Positions 1 to 8,479 of a stretch of 64,000 nucleotides of DNA are shown in pieces; positions within the stretch are counted from its first letter, which is position 1, and each line of letters starts with the position of its first letter. This DNA is from BOG-908 sp963751795 (GTDB lineage Bacteria > Pseudomonadota > Alphaproteobacteria > Acetobacterales > Acetobacteraceae): contig CAVVVI010000003.1 in NCBI GenBank assembly GCA_963751795.1, positions 124,001 through 188,000 on the forward strand. The letters are read 5' to 3'. Below the pieces are notes generated by a model. It had not been told where the DNA came from. It searched no databases and was given only the letters and a program-made list of their open reading frames with translations. The translations under genes were made by a program, and so were the position numbers.

Positions 1-527
1 TCCCTCTGCAACACCAACCAGTCGCCCTTGTAGCAATAAAAGAAAGTCTCGGTTGAGGTCCCGTCCTGGATAATCGGTCGGTTGGTTTTTAAACCATCGG
101 GACCATGCCGTATTTTGCGTGCGTATGCCTTTGCTTCCGGTTCCGATCGCTCGAACGAAAGCGCATCCGCAAGATACACAAATTCAGAAAGCCGCAGACT
201 TTCGGCGACTATTCGCAATCCGTGCGGATGCCACGGCCAATGAAGATAAGGGGGACATTGGCCGTGGAGAACGGTGTCATTTCCTTCGAAAACCAAGAGA
301 AAGTCTCTATCTGTGCGTTGGCACCAGAAAATCTTACTGACAGGCTTTTCCGCAGGTCTGCCGGAAGAATAGTCTGCAATCTGCATAGGGCCTTCCACGT
401 CTTCAGCTGGTTCCTGAACACCACTGCAGCCGAGCTTTTCCATCTGATTTTGGCTATACGACGGCGCCGCTACCGCGCAGCACGAAACAAACGTAAGAGC
501 GAAGGCGACCCGTCCTACCTCTTGCAT
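1..527 (-). CDS. Secreted hypothetical protein, C-terminus beyond window
   Basis: The frame runs from an ATG at 525-527 leftwards off the window edge with no stop, giving 175 visible codons. An in-frame TGA at 531-533 sits just upstream of the ATG and fixes the start. Residues 1-25 look like a signal peptide (hydrophobic core FALTFVSCCAVAA, likely cleavage near APSYS). The mature part is rich in Trp, His and Cys, for example CPPYLHWPWHPH at residues 91-102. I recognise no family. Base composition is clearly more AT-rich than hemB next door, so it may have been acquired. Because it is truncated, its full length and any C-terminal domain are unknown. Confidence 0.6.
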   Translation of the reverse strand, partial: MQEVGRVAFALTFVSCCAVAAPSYSQNQMEKLGCSGVQEPAEDVEGPMQIADYSSGRPAEKPVSKIFWCQRTDRDFLLVFEGNDTVLHGQCPPYLHWPWHPHGLRIVAESLRLSEFVYLADALSFERSEPEAKAYARKIRHGPDGLKTNRPIIQDGTSTETFFYCYKGDWLVLQR

Positions 528-746
528 CGCTCAGTGACCGCCCGTCGGAGCCCGAAGTTTTGCTGCTCGGCAGATACAGCTTGCCCGCATGATCGATGCC
601 TCCGCCATTGTGCTGCCACCATTGAGCCGAAACGATCGTCCGTCGCACTTCATCCATGTTACCGTTCGACGCGACCGTATGCACGTGGACAGGGCAGTAA
701 CGCGACACAAGAGCACGCCTGCACGCAACAACCCGCGACAGCCCGA
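528..746. other. Intergenic stretch with no convincing gene
   Basis: Between the secreted orphan and the repeat before hemB there are two overlapping minus-strand open frames (708-454 and 749-531). The first contains a natural-looking stretch (WWQHNGGGIDHAGKLYLP), but it would overlap the signal peptide of the downstream gene by about 70 bases. It could be a small or frameshift-broken gene preceding the secreted protein. I do not call it as a CDS. Confidence 0.3.
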
Positions 747-785
747 CAAAAGTCTTTTGCTTCTTTTCTTCAGAAAAGAAGACCT
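747..785. repeat. Dispersed palindrome, type A, site 1
   Basis: Contains the stem CTTCTTTTC (760-768) / GAAAAGAAG (773-781) with a TTCA loop, preceded by a small overlapping palindrome around CAAAAGTCTTTTG. The left flank reads ACCCGCGACAGC (731-742), which is also found beside the type A unit at 12.5 kb. It lies 3' of hemB on the minus strand, at the border with the AT-rich orphan region. It could act as a transcription terminator, but no clear U-tract follows the hairpin. Confidence 0.75.
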
Positions 786-803
786 TGCCTTAACCTTCGA
801 GCA

Positions 804-1796
804 TCACCCCCGCAAAACGCGCGCGGCGTCCACGGCGAAATACGTCAGCACGCCGGCGGCGCCGGCGCGTTTGAAGGCGAGGAGGCTTTCGAGCATGGCG
901 GCTTGGCGGTCGATCCAGCCGCGTTCGGCGGCGGCGGTGATCATCGCGTATTCGCCGCTGACCTGGTAGGCGAAGGTTGGGATTTCGAAGCGTGTGGCGA
1001 CGCGGGCGACGATGTCGAGATAGGGCATGCCGGGTTTGACCATGACCATGTCGGCGCCTTCGGCGATGTCGGTTTCGACTTCGCGCATGGCTTCGTCGGA
1101 ATTGGCCGGGTCCATTTGGTAGGTTTTCTTGTCGCCGACGAGTGACTTGGCCGAGCCGAGGGCGTCGCGGAACGGGCCGTAGAAGGCGCTCGCGTATTTG
1201 GCGGCGTAGCTCATGATGGTGGTGTGGGTGAGGCCTTCGGCGTCGAGTGCGGCGCGGATGCGGGCGACGCGGCCGTCCATCATGTCGGATGGTGCGATGG
1301 TGTCGATGCCGGCGTGGGCCTGGTTGGTGGCCTGGCGGGTGAGGATGGCGAGTGTTTCGTCGTTGGCGATGAGGCCGTTGCGGATGACGCCGTCGTGGCC
1401 GTGGTCGGTGTAGGGATCGAGGGCGACGTCGCCGATGAGGCCGATCTGCGGGTAGGCGGATTTCACCAGGCGGGCGGCGCGGCAGATGAGGTTGTCGGGG
1501 TTCAGCGCCTCGGTGCCCTCGGCGTTTTTGCGTTCGGGGGGCGTGGCGGGGAACAGGGCGATGGCGGGGATGCCGAGGGTTGCGGCGTCCGCAATGTGGG
1601 CTTCGAGGCGGTCCAGCGTGACGCGGTGGATTCCGGGCATGGCGGCGACGGGCGTGGTCTGGCCGGTGCCTTCGATGAGGAAGACGGGCCAGATCAGGTC
1701 ATCGACGCCGAGGGTGTGTTCGGCGACGAGGCGGCGGGTCCAGGGTTGGGCGCGCAGGCGGCGGGGGCGGCCGGCGGGGAAGGGTGCGAACCTCAC
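804..1796 (-). CDS. hemB: Delta-aminolevulinic acid dehydratase (porphobilinogen synthase)
   Basis: Cytoplasmic enzyme that condenses two 5-aminolevulinate molecules to porphobilinogen in tetrapyrrole synthesis. The 330 residues match the family length. The two Schiff-base lysines are visible at K200 (SYAAKYASAFYGPFR) and K254 (MVMVKPGMPYL). The loop DVALDPYTDHGHDG (123-136) lacks the cysteine cluster of zinc-type enzymes, so a magnesium-type enzyme is expected. The start ATG overlaps the stop of the upstream permease gene (ATGA), implying one transcript with translational coupling. A type A palindrome follows the stop codon. Confidence 0.97.
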   Translation of the reverse strand: MRFAPFPAGRPRRLRAQPWTRRLVAEHTLGVDDLIWPVFLIEGTGQTTPVAAMPGIHRVTLDRLEAHIADAATLGIPAIALFPATPPERKNAEGTEALNPDNLICRAARLVKSAYPQIGLIGDVALDPYTDHGHDGVIRNGLIANDETLAILTRQATNQAHAGIDTIAPSDMMDGRVARIRAALDAEGLTHTTIMSYAAKYASAFYGPFRDALGSAKSLVGDKKTYQMDPANSDEAMREVETDIAEGADMVMVKPGMPYLDIVARVATRFEIPTFAYQVSGEYAMITAAAERGWIDRQAAMLESLLAFKRAGAAGVLTYFAVDAARVLRG

Positions 1797-3248
1797 GCGC
1801 CGCGGCGGAGCCGGCTGTGGCGGCGGCTGTAGCCGAAATAGATGACCAGGCCGATCAGCAGCCAGACCATGGAGAGCAGTTTGGTTTGCAGCGGCAGCGA
1901 GGCCATGAGCGCGCCGCAGACGATGATGCCGAGGGCCGGCACGTAGGGCGAGTAGGGGGTGCGGAAGGCGCGCGGGCGATCGGGATCGGTGCGGCGCAGG
2001 ACGAGGACGCCGACGCAGACGATGACGAAGGCGAGCAGGGTGCCGAAGGAGGTGATGTGGCCGAGCTGCTGCAGCGGCGCGAAGCCGCCGGCCAGGCCGG
2101 TGAACACCATGAAGGTGAGGTTGGAGAGGTAGGGCGTGCGGAAGCGCGGGTGGACGGCGGAGAAGGCGCGCGGCAGCAGCCCGTCATCCGACATGGCGTA
2201 GAACACGCGGCTTTGGCCGAGCAGCATGACGAGGATGACCGAGGTGAGGCCGGCGATGGCGCCGATATCGACGGCGACCTTGAGGAACGGCATGGGCGTG
2301 TGGGCCAGGGCGGCCGAGACGGGGGCGGCGACGTGCAGCTGGGTGTAGCTCATCAGCCCAGTGAGCACGAGGCAGACCAGCACGTAGAGAAAGGTGCAGA
2401 TGGCCAGCGAGACGAGGATGCCGATGGGCATGTCGCGTTCGGGGTTTTTGGCTTCCTGGGCGGCGGTGCTGACCGCATCGAAGCCGATATAGGCGAAGAA
2501 GACGGTGGCGGCGCCCTGGAAGATGCCGGAGATGCCGAAATGGCCGAAATCGGACCATTCATGCGGGTTGGGCGGGATGAAGGGGTGCCAGTTTTCCGGC
2601 CGCACGTAGAGCGCGCCGAAGCCGATGAAGGCGGCGACGACGGCGAGTTTGAGCACCACGATGATGCTGTTCACTTTCGCCGAATTCGGAGATGCCGCGG
2701 ATCAGCAGCAGCGAGACGCAGACCACGATGAGCATGGCGGGCAGGTTGACGATGCCGGGTGCGGGGTTGCCGGCGCCATCGGTATCGAAGGGTGAGGCGA
2801 TGAGCGCGTGGGGCAGGGCCAGGCCGAATTTGCCCAGGAAGCTGGAGACGTAGCCGGACCAGGAGACCGAGACGGTGGCCGCACCGACCGCGTATTCGAG
2901 CGTGAGCGCCCAGCCGATGATCCAGGCGACCAGCTCGCCCAGCGAGGCGTAGGCATAGGAATAGGCCGAGCCGGCGGCCGGGATCATGCCCGAGAGCTCG
3001 CTGTAGCAGAGGCCGGCGAGTGCGCAGCCGAGGGCGGCGAGCAGGAAGCTGAGGACGACGGCGGGGCCGGCATTGTCGGCGGCCGCGATGCCGGTGAGCG
3101 AGAAGATGCCGGCGCCGATGATGGCGCCGATGCCCAGCGCCACGAGGCTGAGCGGGCCCAGCGTGCGTTTGAAGCCGTGCTCGCCGTCGGCACCCTTCGC
3201 CTGGATCGGTTTTTTGGCGAAGAGCGGGTTGCCGAGGGTCAGGCTCAT
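1793..3248 (-). CDS. APC-family amino acid permease (single-base frameshift)
   Basis: Cytoplasmic-membrane amino acid/cation transporter of the APC superfamily with about 12 predicted helices. TM1 carries the substrate-binding motif LGIGAIIGAGIF (residues 38-49). The start ATG at 3248 has an AAGGA Shine-Dalgarno on its 5' side. The frame breaks at 2683-2684: GGCATCTCCGAA should continue into SAKVNSIIVVLKLAVV, but one extra T (plus-strand A) makes GAATTC and shifts the frame. Removing it restores a continuous protein of 484 residues. The stop overlaps the hemB start by four bases. Likely a sequencing insertion, although a recent pseudogene cannot be excluded. Substrate unknown. Confidence 0.85.
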
Positions 3249-3370
3249 GAGGGTCCTTGGGCGGAAAGATGGCAGGCGGAGCGGCGCGGCGGTTTCCCCC
3301 ACGCGGCCGTGAGTGGTAGGCTGCCCGCTTGCTGCGCCAGACGCAAATCGACCCGTGAAGGAGACCGGCC

Positions 3371-4675
3371 TTGAACGACCAGACCGTCAGTATGTCCGCC
3401 AGCCGTTTCTTTGCCGCACCGCTGGCCGAGACCGATCCGGCGATTGCCGCGGTGCTGGGACGCGAGCTGGGGCGCCAGCAGGACGGGATCGAGCTGATCG
3501 CCTCGGAGAACATCGTCTCGGCGGCGGTGATGGAGGCGCAGGGGAGTGTGCTGACGAACAAATATGCCGAGGGGTATCCGGGGCGGCGGTATTACGGCGG
3601 CTGCCAGGAGGTGGACGTGGCCGAGAGCCTGGCCATCGAGCGGGCATGTGCGCTGTTCGGCTGCGCGTATGCCAACGTGCAGCCGCATAGCGGGGCGCAG
3701 GCCAACCAGGCGGTGTTCCTGGCGCTGATTCAGCCGGGCGACACGATTCTGGGCATGTCGTTGGCGGCGGGCGGGCATCTGACGCATGGGGCGGCGCCGA
3801 ACCAGAGCGGCAAGTGGTTCCGCGCGGTGCAGTATGGCGTGCGGCGCGATAACGGGCTGCTGGATTACGAGGAGCTGGAGACGCTGGCGCATGCCGAGCG
3901 GCCGAAGCTGATCATTGCCGGCGGCAGTGCGTATCCGCGGGTGATCGATTTCGCGCGCATCCGCGCGGTGGCCGATGCGGTGGGTGCGCTGTTCATGGTG
4001 GATATGGCGCATTTCGCCGGGCTGGTGGCGGCCGGGCTGTATCCGAGCCCGCTGCCGCATGCGCATGTGGTGACGACGACGACGCACAAGACGCTGCGCG
4101 GGCCGCGTGGCGGCATGATCCTGAGCAACGATGCCGACCTGGGCAAGAAGTTCAACTCGGCGGTGTTTCCCGGCTTGCAGGGCGGGCCGCTGATGCATGT
4201 GATTGCGGCCAAGGCGGTGGCGTTCGGCGAGGCGCTGCGGCCGGAGTTTCGCGCCTACCAGCGCGCGGTGATCGACAATGCGCGCGTGCTGGCCGCTACG
4301 CTGGCGGGCAGCGGGCTGGATATCGTGACGGGGGGCACCGACAGCCATCTGCTGCTGGTGGATCTGCGGCCCAAGGGCGTGACCGGCAAGGCGACGGATG
4401 ACAGCCTGCAGCGGGCGCACATCACGGCCAACAAGAACGCGATCCCGTTCGACCCGGCCAAGCCGGCGGTGACGAGCGGCATCCGGCTGGGCAGCCCGGC
4501 GGCCACGACGCGGGGGTTCGGCGAGGCCGAGTTCCGCACGGTGGGCGAGATGATCGCCGAGCTGGTGGATGGGTTGGCGGGCAGTGCGGATGGCACCAAT
4601 GCGGCGGCCGAGACGGCGGTGGGTGCGCGGGTGCTGGAGCTGTGCGCGCGGTTTCCGATCTACCGGCAGGGTTGA
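3371..4675 (+). CDS. glyA: Serine hydroxymethyltransferase
   Basis: PLP enzyme that interconverts serine and glycine and charges tetrahydrofolate with a one-carbon unit. Length is 434 residues. The PLP lysine is K240 in VVTTTTHKTLRGPRGG, and the substrate loops YAEGYPGRRYYGG (65-77) and SENIVS are present. I prefer the TTG start at 3371 because AAGGAGA lies seven bases upstream, whereas the in-frame ATG at 3392 has no ribosome site. It heads the plus-strand run towards nrdR and the riboflavin genes, and is divergent from the permease-hemB pair. Confidence 0.97.
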   Translation: MNDQTVSMSASRFFAAPLAETDPAIAAVLGRELGRQQDGIELIASENIVSAAVMEAQGSVLTNKYAEGYPGRRYYGGCQEVDVAESLAIERACALFGCAYANVQPHSGAQANQAVFLALIQPGDTILGMSLAAGGHLTHGAAPNQSGKWFRAVQYGVRRDNGLLDYEELETLAHAERPKLIIAGGSAYPRVIDFARIRAVADAVGALFMVDMAHFAGLVAAGLYPSPLPHAHVVTTTTHKTLRGPRGGMILSNDADLGKKFNSAVFPGLQGGPLMHVIAAKAVAFGEALRPEFRAYQRAVIDNARVLAATLAGSGLDIVTGGTDSHLLLVDLRPKGVTGKATDDSLQRAHITANKNAIPFDPAKPAVTSGIRLGSPAATTRGFGEAEFRTVGEMIAELVDGLAGSADGTNAAAETAVGARVLELCARFPIYRQG

Positions 4676-4680
4676 GGCGG

Positions 4681-5757
4681 GTGCCCCGGCCGGGGGCGGG
4701 CGGCCGGGGTTGGCTGGCGGTGGCTGCGGTGGCGGTGCCTGCGTTGGCAGGCTGGGCGGGGCCGGCCTGCGCGGCTGAGCTGCCGATCGATATCGTGGTG
4801 GCGCAGGCCGGGGCGGAGTCGGGCATCCGCACGCATCTGTTCACGCGCTGGGTGCCGGGCGGGATGGCGGTGGCCGGGGTGGCGGGGCGGATCGGGCTGC
4901 GCGGCAATGCGCCGGGGTTCGACGAGGCGCTGGTGGAGGTGGGCGTGGCGGCGGGCGACCGCGCCGGCTGCCTGCGGCGCGACGGGGCGGCGGTAGACGC
5001 GGTGCCGGTGCTGGACCGGTTGTGGGCGGGTATTCTGAAGAGCGATGGCGCGCCGGCCGGGTTGACGGTGGATGTGCGGCTGCCGGTGGCGGCTGCGGTT
5101 CCGGTGGGTGGCGGGTGCCTGACGACCGTGGTGAGCGCGGGTTACGCGTTCCTGCGGCGGGATGCGGCGCTGTATGCCAGCGCCTCGGCGCGGCTGGTGG
5201 CGCGGCTGGTGCCGGGCGGGGCGGCGGTGCAGGGGTTTGGGATTGGCGGCGAGGCGCGGCTGGCGACGGGCGGCGCGGTGCCGATGGCGACCTACGTTGG
5301 CCTGCGGGCCAAGCGGGCGCTGGTGGTGGATGGGTTGGCGGCTTCGGTGAGTGCTGCCGCGGTGGCGGGTGCGCCGGCAGGTTCGGGGTGGGTTGTGCCG
5401 GCGGGGGCTTGGCGGGTGGAAACGATTTTTGCCTGGATGCCGGCGGAGGCGTGCCGGGTGGCGCATTTTGCGGGCCATGCGGCGGGGGCGGATTTCGACG
5501 TGCTGCGCGGGCCGGGGCCGGTGGCGATGGTGCCGCCGGCGGCCGGCGTGATGCTGCGGCTGGATACGGCGGGGCGCGGCGGCGAGGCGGCGCAGGGCGG
5601 GGGTTTTGCGGGCGCCGGCGATGCGGGGTGGCACGGGCGGCTGGAGGCGGGCGCGTGCCTGGTGGCGTGGCAGAGCGTGCCGGCGGGTGGGGCTGCGGGG
5701 ACGCTGGATGTGGAGAACCAGTCCACGCTGTATTTGCGGGTGGCGCCCGGGGGGTGA
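4681..5757 (+). CDS. Secreted hypothetical protein
   Basis: Begins five bases after the glyA stop, most plausibly at GTG 4681, because the residues that follow form a classic signal peptide (PRPGAGGRGW, hydrophobic core, cleavage after GPACA). The mature part of about 325 residues is rich in Gly, Ala and Val with few charged residues and a predicted beta character. Cysteines occur as isolated residues. I recognise no domain. The tight spacing suggests co-transcription with glyA, but the function need not be related. The frame can be extended upstream into glyA (ATG 4642), which would bury the signal peptide and is less likely. Confidence 0.7.
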   Translation: MPRPGAGGRGWLAVAAVAVPALAGWAGPACAAELPIDIVVAQAGAESGIRTHLFTRWVPGGMAVAGVAGRIGLRGNAPGFDEALVEVGVAAGDRAGCLRRDGAAVDAVPVLDRLWAGILKSDGAPAGLTVDVRLPVAAAVPVGGGCLTTVVSAGYAFLRRDAALYASASARLVARLVPGGAAVQGFGIGGEARLATGGAVPMATYVGLRAKRALVVDGLAASVSAAAVAGAPAGSGWVVPAGAWRVETIFAWMPAEACRVAHFAGHAAGADFDVLRGPGPVAMVPPAAGVMLRLDTAGRGGEAAQGGGFAGAGDAGWHGRLEAGACLVAWQSVPAGGAAGTLDVENQSTLYLRVAPGG

Positions 5758-5782
5758 GAGGTCGTCGGCGGCGAGCGTTGGC

Positions 5783-6133
5783 TTATTGGGGGCGGCGCAG
5801 GGCGGTGCGCAGGCTGAAGGCGAGCAGGCCGGCGGCGATGAGGATGAAGACCAGCGGGCGCGGATCGAGCAGGTTGCCGATCAGGATGCCGAAGGCGGCC
5901 GAGACGGCGAGCCAGGCGGCGGTGCCGGCGGCGGTGAGCCAGGCGAGGGTGCGGTCATTGGGGCGGGCGGCGCGGAGCAGGTTGAGCGCGGCGAGCAGCA
6001 GCGCGAGCAGGCTGCCGCAGAGCGCCCAGAGGAGCGTGAGGGGCTCGTGGCCGTAGGCTTCCAGCGAGCCGGCGGTGTGGCCGGCGGCGCCTAGGGCCAG
6101 GAGGCCGGCGAGCAGGCGGTCGAGGAAGCGCAT
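5783..6133 (-). CDS. Small integral membrane protein
   Basis: A 116-residue protein that starts at MRFLDRLL (ATG 6133). The frame is open further upstream, but that part is proline-rich and lacks a ribosome site. About four hydrophobic segments are visible (roughly residues 6-22, 29-50, 60-78, 85-105), with an Arg-rich C-terminus that suggests a cytoplasmic tail. It lies antisense between the secreted protein and nrdR, convergent with the former. No family name can be given. Confidence 0.68.
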   Translation of the reverse strand: MRFLDRLLAGLLALGAAGHTAGSLEAYGHEPLTLLWALCGSLLALLLAALNLLRAARPNDRTLAWLTAAGTAAWLAVSAAFGILIGNLLDPRPLVFILIAAGLLAFSLRTALRRPQ

Positions 6134-6231
6134 GGGGCGATGATAGCGCGGCGGGGGCGGCGGGGAAGATTTTCCGGCGGCGGTGGCGAAAAAAGCAGGC
6201 CATCGGCGCGGGCCGCGACTATCTAGCGTGG

Positions 6232-6696
6232 ATGCGCTGTCCATTCTGCGGCCACGACGATACCCAGGTGAAGGATAGCCGCCCGGCCGAGGAGGGTGGG
6301 GCCATCCGGCGGCGGCGGTTCTGCGCCAGTTGCAGCCAGCGTTTCACCACGGTGGAGCGGGTGCAGCTGCGCGATCTGTTCGTGGTGAAGGCGGATGGGC
6401 GGCGGGTCGGGTTCGACCGCGAGAAGCTGGGCCGCTCGATCACCATCGCGCTGCGCAAGCGGCCGGTGGAGGAGGACCGGATCGAGCGGGTGGTGAGCTC
6501 GATCGTGCGGCAGCTGGAGGCGAGCGGGGAGACCGATATCCCGAGCAAGCAGATCGGCGAGCTGGTGATGGATACGCTGAAGGCGATCGACGAGGTGGCC
6601 TACGTGCGCTTTGCCAGCGTGTACCGGGATTTTCGCGAGGCGCGGGATTTCCAGTCGTTCCTGGGATCGCTCGAGGATCCGGCGGCGGCGGGATGA
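6232..6696 (+). CDS. nrdR: Transcriptional repressor NrdR
   Basis: Zinc-ribbon and ATP-cone repressor of ribonucleotide reductase genes. The zinc ribbon is formed by C3, C6, C31 and C34 (CPFC, CASC), followed by an ATP-cone domain at about residues 49-136 (VVKADGRRVGFDREKL onwards). Length of 154 residues is typical. The last codons overlap the ribD start in an ATGA arrangement. The glyA-nrdR-ribD neighbourhood is widespread in alphaproteobacteria, so nrdR is probably transcribed with the riboflavin genes. Confidence 0.98.
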   Translation: MRCPFCGHDDTQVKDSRPAEEGGAIRRRRFCASCSQRFTTVERVQLRDLFVVKADGRRVGFDREKLGRSITIALRKRPVEEDRIERVVSSIVRQLEASGETDIPSKQIGELVMDTLKAIDEVAYVRFASVYRDFREARDFQSFLGSLEDPAAAG

Positions 6697-7839
6697 GCGA
6701 CCTGGTGCATATGCGGGCGGCGCTGGCGCTGGGGGCGCGCGGGCTGGGGGCGACGTGGCCGAACCCCTCGGTGGGGTGCGTGGTGGTGGCCGCCGACGGG
6801 CGTGTGGTGGGGCGCGGGCGGACCGGGCTGCGCGGGCGGCCGCATGCCGAGACGCAGGCGCTGGCCATGGCCGGCGCGGCGGCGCGCGGCGGCACCGCTT
6901 ACGTGACGCTGGAGCCGTGCAGCCATCATGGGGCGACGCCGCCTTGCGCGGACGCGCTGGTGGCCGCCGGTGTGGCGCGCGTGGTGGTGGCGGCGGGCGA
7001 CCCCGACCCGCGGGTGGATGGCGCCGGGCTGGCGCGGCTGCGGGCGGCGGGCGTGGCGGTGGAGGCGGGGTTGTGCGCCGCCGAGGCGGCCGAGACGCTG
7101 GCCGGGTTCTTCATGCGCGTGCGCCAGGGGCGGCCGCTGGTGACGCTGAAGCTGGCGACCACGCTGGACGGGCGGATCGCCACGCGCACCGGGGAGAGCC
7201 GGTGGATTACCGGGGCCGAGGCGCGGCGCGCCGGCCATGCGCTGCGCGGGCAGCATGATGCGGTGATGGTGGGGGCCGATACGCTGCTGGCGGACGATCC
7301 CGGAGCTGACCTGCCGGATCGAGGGCTATGCGCACCGGCCGGTGGTGCGGGTGGTGGCCGACAGCCGGCTGCGCACGCCGCTGACGGCGGCCATCGTGCG
7401 CAGCGCCTACCAGGTGCCGAGCTGGATTCTGTATCACACCGACAGCCTGCCCGAGGGCACCGATCCGGCGGCGTTCCAGCCGGGCGAGATCATCCCCTCG
7501 CGCGCGCAGAAGCTGGCCGAGGCGGGGGCGCGCTGCGTGCTGGTGCCGGCGGGCGAGGGCGGGATCGACCTGCCGCAGGCGCTGCGGGCGCTGGGCACGC
7601 GGGGGCTGACGCGGGTGCTGGCCGAGGGCGGGGCCGGGCTTGCGGCATCGCTGCTGCGCGCCGATCTGGTGGACCGGATCGTGTGGTTCCATGCGCCGGC
7701 GGCCATGGGCGGCGACGGGCTGGCGGCGCTGGGGCCGCTGGGCGTGAGCGCGCTGGGGGCGATGCCGCGGTTCGTGCGCCTGGGCGCGCCGGTGGCGCTG
7801 GGCAGCGATGTGATGAGCGTGTTTGCGAGGGCGGGCTGA
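6693..7839 (+). CDS. ribD: Bifunctional deaminase/reductase RibD (single-base frameshift)
   Basis: Catalyses the second and third steps of riboflavin synthesis: pyrimidine deamination, then ribosyl reduction. The N-terminal deaminase has the zinc motif H51-A-E53 with C76 and C85 (LEPCSHHGATPPC). The reductase half begins near residue 145 (PLVTLKLATTLDGRIA). The frame breaks at 7299-7301, where CCC stands where CC is expected. Deleting one C joins ADDPELTCRIEGYAHRP and restores about 381 residues to the TGA at 7837-7839. Because no other ribD is visible and the neighbours are intact, a consensus error is the likelier explanation. It overlaps nrdR by four bases and abuts ribE. Confidence 0.92.
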
Positions 7840-8448
7840 ATGTTTACGGGCATCATCACCGGGCTGGGCGAGGTGCGCAGCGTGGCGCAGGCCGGCGCGG
7901 GGCAGGACATGCGCGCGGTAGTGGGCACGCCGGCGGGCTTTCTGGCCGCGCATGGGGGCACCGCGCTGGGTGCCAGCATCGCGTGCTCCGGCTGCTGCCT
8001 GACGGTGACGGCGTTGGGCGAGGACTGGTTTGCGGTGGACGTTTCCGGCGAGAGCGTGGCGCGGACGACGCTGGGCGGCTGGACGGTGGGCACGCGCATC
8101 AACCTGGAGCGCGCGTTGCGGCTGGGCGACGAGCTGGGCGGGCACATGGTGAGCGGGCATGTGGACGGGGTGGGCGCGGTGGTGGCCGTGGCGCGCGAGG
8201 AGGGCTCGCTGCGGCTGGATCTGCGCGTGCCGGCGCCGCTGCACCGCTACATCGCGCCCAAGGGCTCGGTGACGGTGGACGGGGTTTCGCTGACGGTGAA
8301 CGCGGTGGACGGGGCGCAATTCGGGGTGAACATCATTCCGCACACGGCCGAGCAGACGACGCTGGGGCTGCGGCGGGCGGGCGACGCGGTGCATATCGAG
8401 ATCGACATGCTGGCCCGCTACGTGGCGCGCCTGGCCGAGACCGCGTGA
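7840..8448 (+). CDS. ribE: Riboflavin synthase alpha chain
   Basis: Dismutates two molecules of 6,7-dimethyl-8-ribityllumazine into riboflavin and the pyrimidine precursor. The 202 residues hold two tandem lumazine-binding repeats (about 1-97 and 98-195), opening with the diagnostic MFTGII. The second repeat begins at GGHMVSGHVDG. The ATG follows the ribD stop with no gap, so the genes are translationally coupled. This is the trimeric alpha-type synthase and is distinct from RibH further down the operon. Confidence 0.96.
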   Translation: MFTGIITGLGEVRSVAQAGAGQDMRAVVGTPAGFLAAHGGTALGASIACSGCCLTVTALGEDWFAVDVSGESVARTTLGGWTVGTRINLERALRLGDELGGHMVSGHVDGVGAVVAVAREEGSLRLDLRVPAPLHRYIAPKGSVTVDGVSLTVNAVDGAQFGVNIIPHTAEQTTLGLRRAGDAVHIEIDMLARYVARLAETA

Positions 8449-8479
8449 GCGATTTTCCTTTTTGCCGGGACGGGGCTGC

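Noticed and set aside
8449..8479. FMN riboswitch for ribB
   Set aside because: The gap is only 31 bases, far too short for the element.
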